The translations under genes and the position numbers were made by a program. A model generated the notes under the pieces. It had not been told where the DNA came from. It ran no database searches and was given only the letters and a program-made list of their open reading frames with translations. Below, in pieces: positions 63,165 to 64,000 of a DNA stretch of 64,000 nucleotides. This stretch comes from Hyphomonas polymorpha PS728 (GTDB lineage Bacteria; Pseudomonadota; Alphaproteobacteria; Caulobacterales; Hyphomonadaceae): NCBI RefSeq assembly GCF_000685315.1, contig NZ_ARYM01000004.1:1-64000 (forward strand). Reading direction: 5' to 3'. The first letter of the stretch is position 1, and each line of letters opens with the position of its first letter.

Positions 63165-64000
63165 GGGCGAATCCAGGAGCCGGGGGAGAAAGGATCAGTT
63201 GCGAGGTCTGAAGGGACAAGCGCCGCGCGGCCGCCTGGCACCCAGACAAGACCGATGCCTGCGCGCAGGTCTTCAAACGCCTTGGAGGCGGTGGCGGAAA
63301 GATTTGCCGACACGATGACTTCCCGGCCCAGCCTGCGCGCCAGGGCAACATCGAGAGAGCCGGCAACGCCCGAGCTTTTCCCGCCACCGATCTGGATGCC
63401 CTGGTCTGCAAGCAGGGGATATTGCGGGGCGGTATCCTCACGCACGGATTCGAATGCGACAGCGCCGTCCAGTTTGAGCATCCAGTCTTTCAGGGGCTGT
63501 GTGCGCGCGTTGACCGACCAGCCAGCCCGGTGGAACTGCTGCGGGCTGAAATAGCCGCCATGGCCGGCGCTGAAGAAGTTCGTGTTCCGGTCATAGGACT
63601 GGTACTGATAGAACGGGCCTGTCACCAGATAATCAAACCCGTCTTTGACAATCGACTGAGACGCGGAAAGCCCTGCCGATATCATGGAGTTGCTGACGGT
63701 GGCGCGCCCGTCCAGATGGGCGGCAGAGATATCTGCCTGCACCGCGCGCCCGCCGCCGGCGTCAAACCTGCCACGCACAAGCGCGCCGGCCTCGACAACG
63801 CGGCCAGATTGCCCGCCAGAGGCGGCGTCCTCCCCCGCAAAGGCGAGCAGGCTGTCTGTCCTTGGGCGGATGAATACGCGCGCCTCCCCCATATGTGCCC
63901 CGAAGCGCCGTGTTGCGGCCGCTTCTCCGGTGAGGGTGGGATCAGCGCCGCCTCCTACGGGCAAAAGGCCAATCCGCGCGGCGAGGCTCGCTTCCCCTTC
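63161..64000 (-). CDS. BcsC-type cellulose export protein, C-terminal part (5' end outside window)
   Basis: The visible 279 codons are the C-terminal outer-membrane barrel of the BcsC family: FFSAGHGGYFSPQQFHRAGWSVNAR is its typical segment, preceded by VTGPFYQYQSYDRNT, and the chain ends without an aromatic residue. The frame is open to 64000, so the TPR part lies outside. BcsC guides cellulose across the periplasm and outer membrane; members serving other exopolysaccharides exist. No other bcs gene is visible. The stop shares ATGA with the PAS sensor gene. Confidence 0.82.
   Translation of the reverse strand, partial: EGEASLAARIGLLPVGGGADPTLTGEAAATRRFGAHMGEARVFIRPRTDSLLAFAGEDAASGGQSGRVVEAGALVRGRFDAGGGRAVQADISAAHLDGRATVSNSMISAGLSASQSIVKDGFDYLVTGPFYQYQSYDRNTNFFSAGHGGYFSPQQFHRAGWSVNARTQPLKDWMLKLDGAVAFESVREDTAPQYPLLADQGIQIGGGKSSGVAGSLDVALARRLGREVIVSANLSATASKAFEDLRAGIGLVWVPGGRAALVPSDLATDPFSPGSWIRP

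Overview
The window reads as ordinary chromosome of a GC-rich alphaproteobacterium, most likely from the Hyphomonadaceae/Caulobacterales side. Pointers are a 1,574-residue NAD-glutamate dehydrogenase of the Caulobacter GdhZ type, crotonyl-CoA carboxylase/reductase plus ethylmalonyl-CoA mutase, a PetP/PetR-like MarR-response regulator pair, a CC0125/CC1285-type lipoprotein and a serC leader like the alphaproteobacterial serC RNA motif. Gene density is high, and many neighbours overlap by 1-20 bases (ATGA or TGATG). I see no rRNA, tRNA, CRISPR array, transposase or intact prophage.

Layout. 1-1470: 3' part of an AT-richer PKD-type surface protein. 1.5-4.9 kb: ilvE divergent from a MarR/OmpR-regulator/histidine-kinase operon. 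4.9-9.1 kb: a GNAT-nitrilase fusion, phhB, a lipoprotein, a HAD hydrolase and an SDR. 9.1-12.5 kb: a phosphatase and a nucleotide salvage operon (amn-cdd-methyltransferase). 12.5-12.8 kb: a C-terminal remnant of a phage/GTA large terminase. 13-21 kb: mtgA-queG-GST, then gdhZ. 21-26 kb: AI-2E transporter, HerA-like ATPase, aldehyde dehydrogenase and lipoproteins. 26-31 kb: a PQQ-type sugar dehydrogenase, a Bcr/CflA transporter and a protease-RimK fusion. 31-37 kb: ethylmalonyl-CoA pathway genes ecm and ccr, which share an upstream motif. 37.4-38.5 kb: a MarR-DUF1398 operon whose perfect operator lies on its promoter, ending in an unusual repeat-built terminator. 38.5-44 kb: purA, a PagL-like deacylase and a serC-GNAT-serA operon with a structured leader. 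44-52 kb: small membrane proteins, fatty-acid/thiolase genes, asd, a MaoC dehydratase, a VWA protein and a desaturase. 52-56 kb: an unclassified cysteine-motif membrane protein and the EF-P beta-lysylation set epmB-epmA / efp. 56.4-64 kb: a signalling block of ECF sigma factor, OmpR-type regulator, four-PAS hybrid kinase, stand-alone sigma-like protein and membrane PAS sensor, the last coupled to the 3' end of a BcsC-type gene that leaves the window.

How the genes work together. Three serine/aspartate-family enzymes (SerC, SerA, Asd) sit behind leaders that can fold in competing or SD-masking ways. Ccr and Ecm are two committed steps of acetyl-CoA assimilation; the SDR, thiolase, MaoC, nitroreductase and aldehyde dehydrogenase genes fit a fatty-acid and CoA-ester metabolism. 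The right-hand signalling block is the least ordinary part: a sigma factor and a sigma-mimic-like protein flank a two-component pair and an exopolysaccharide-type gene.
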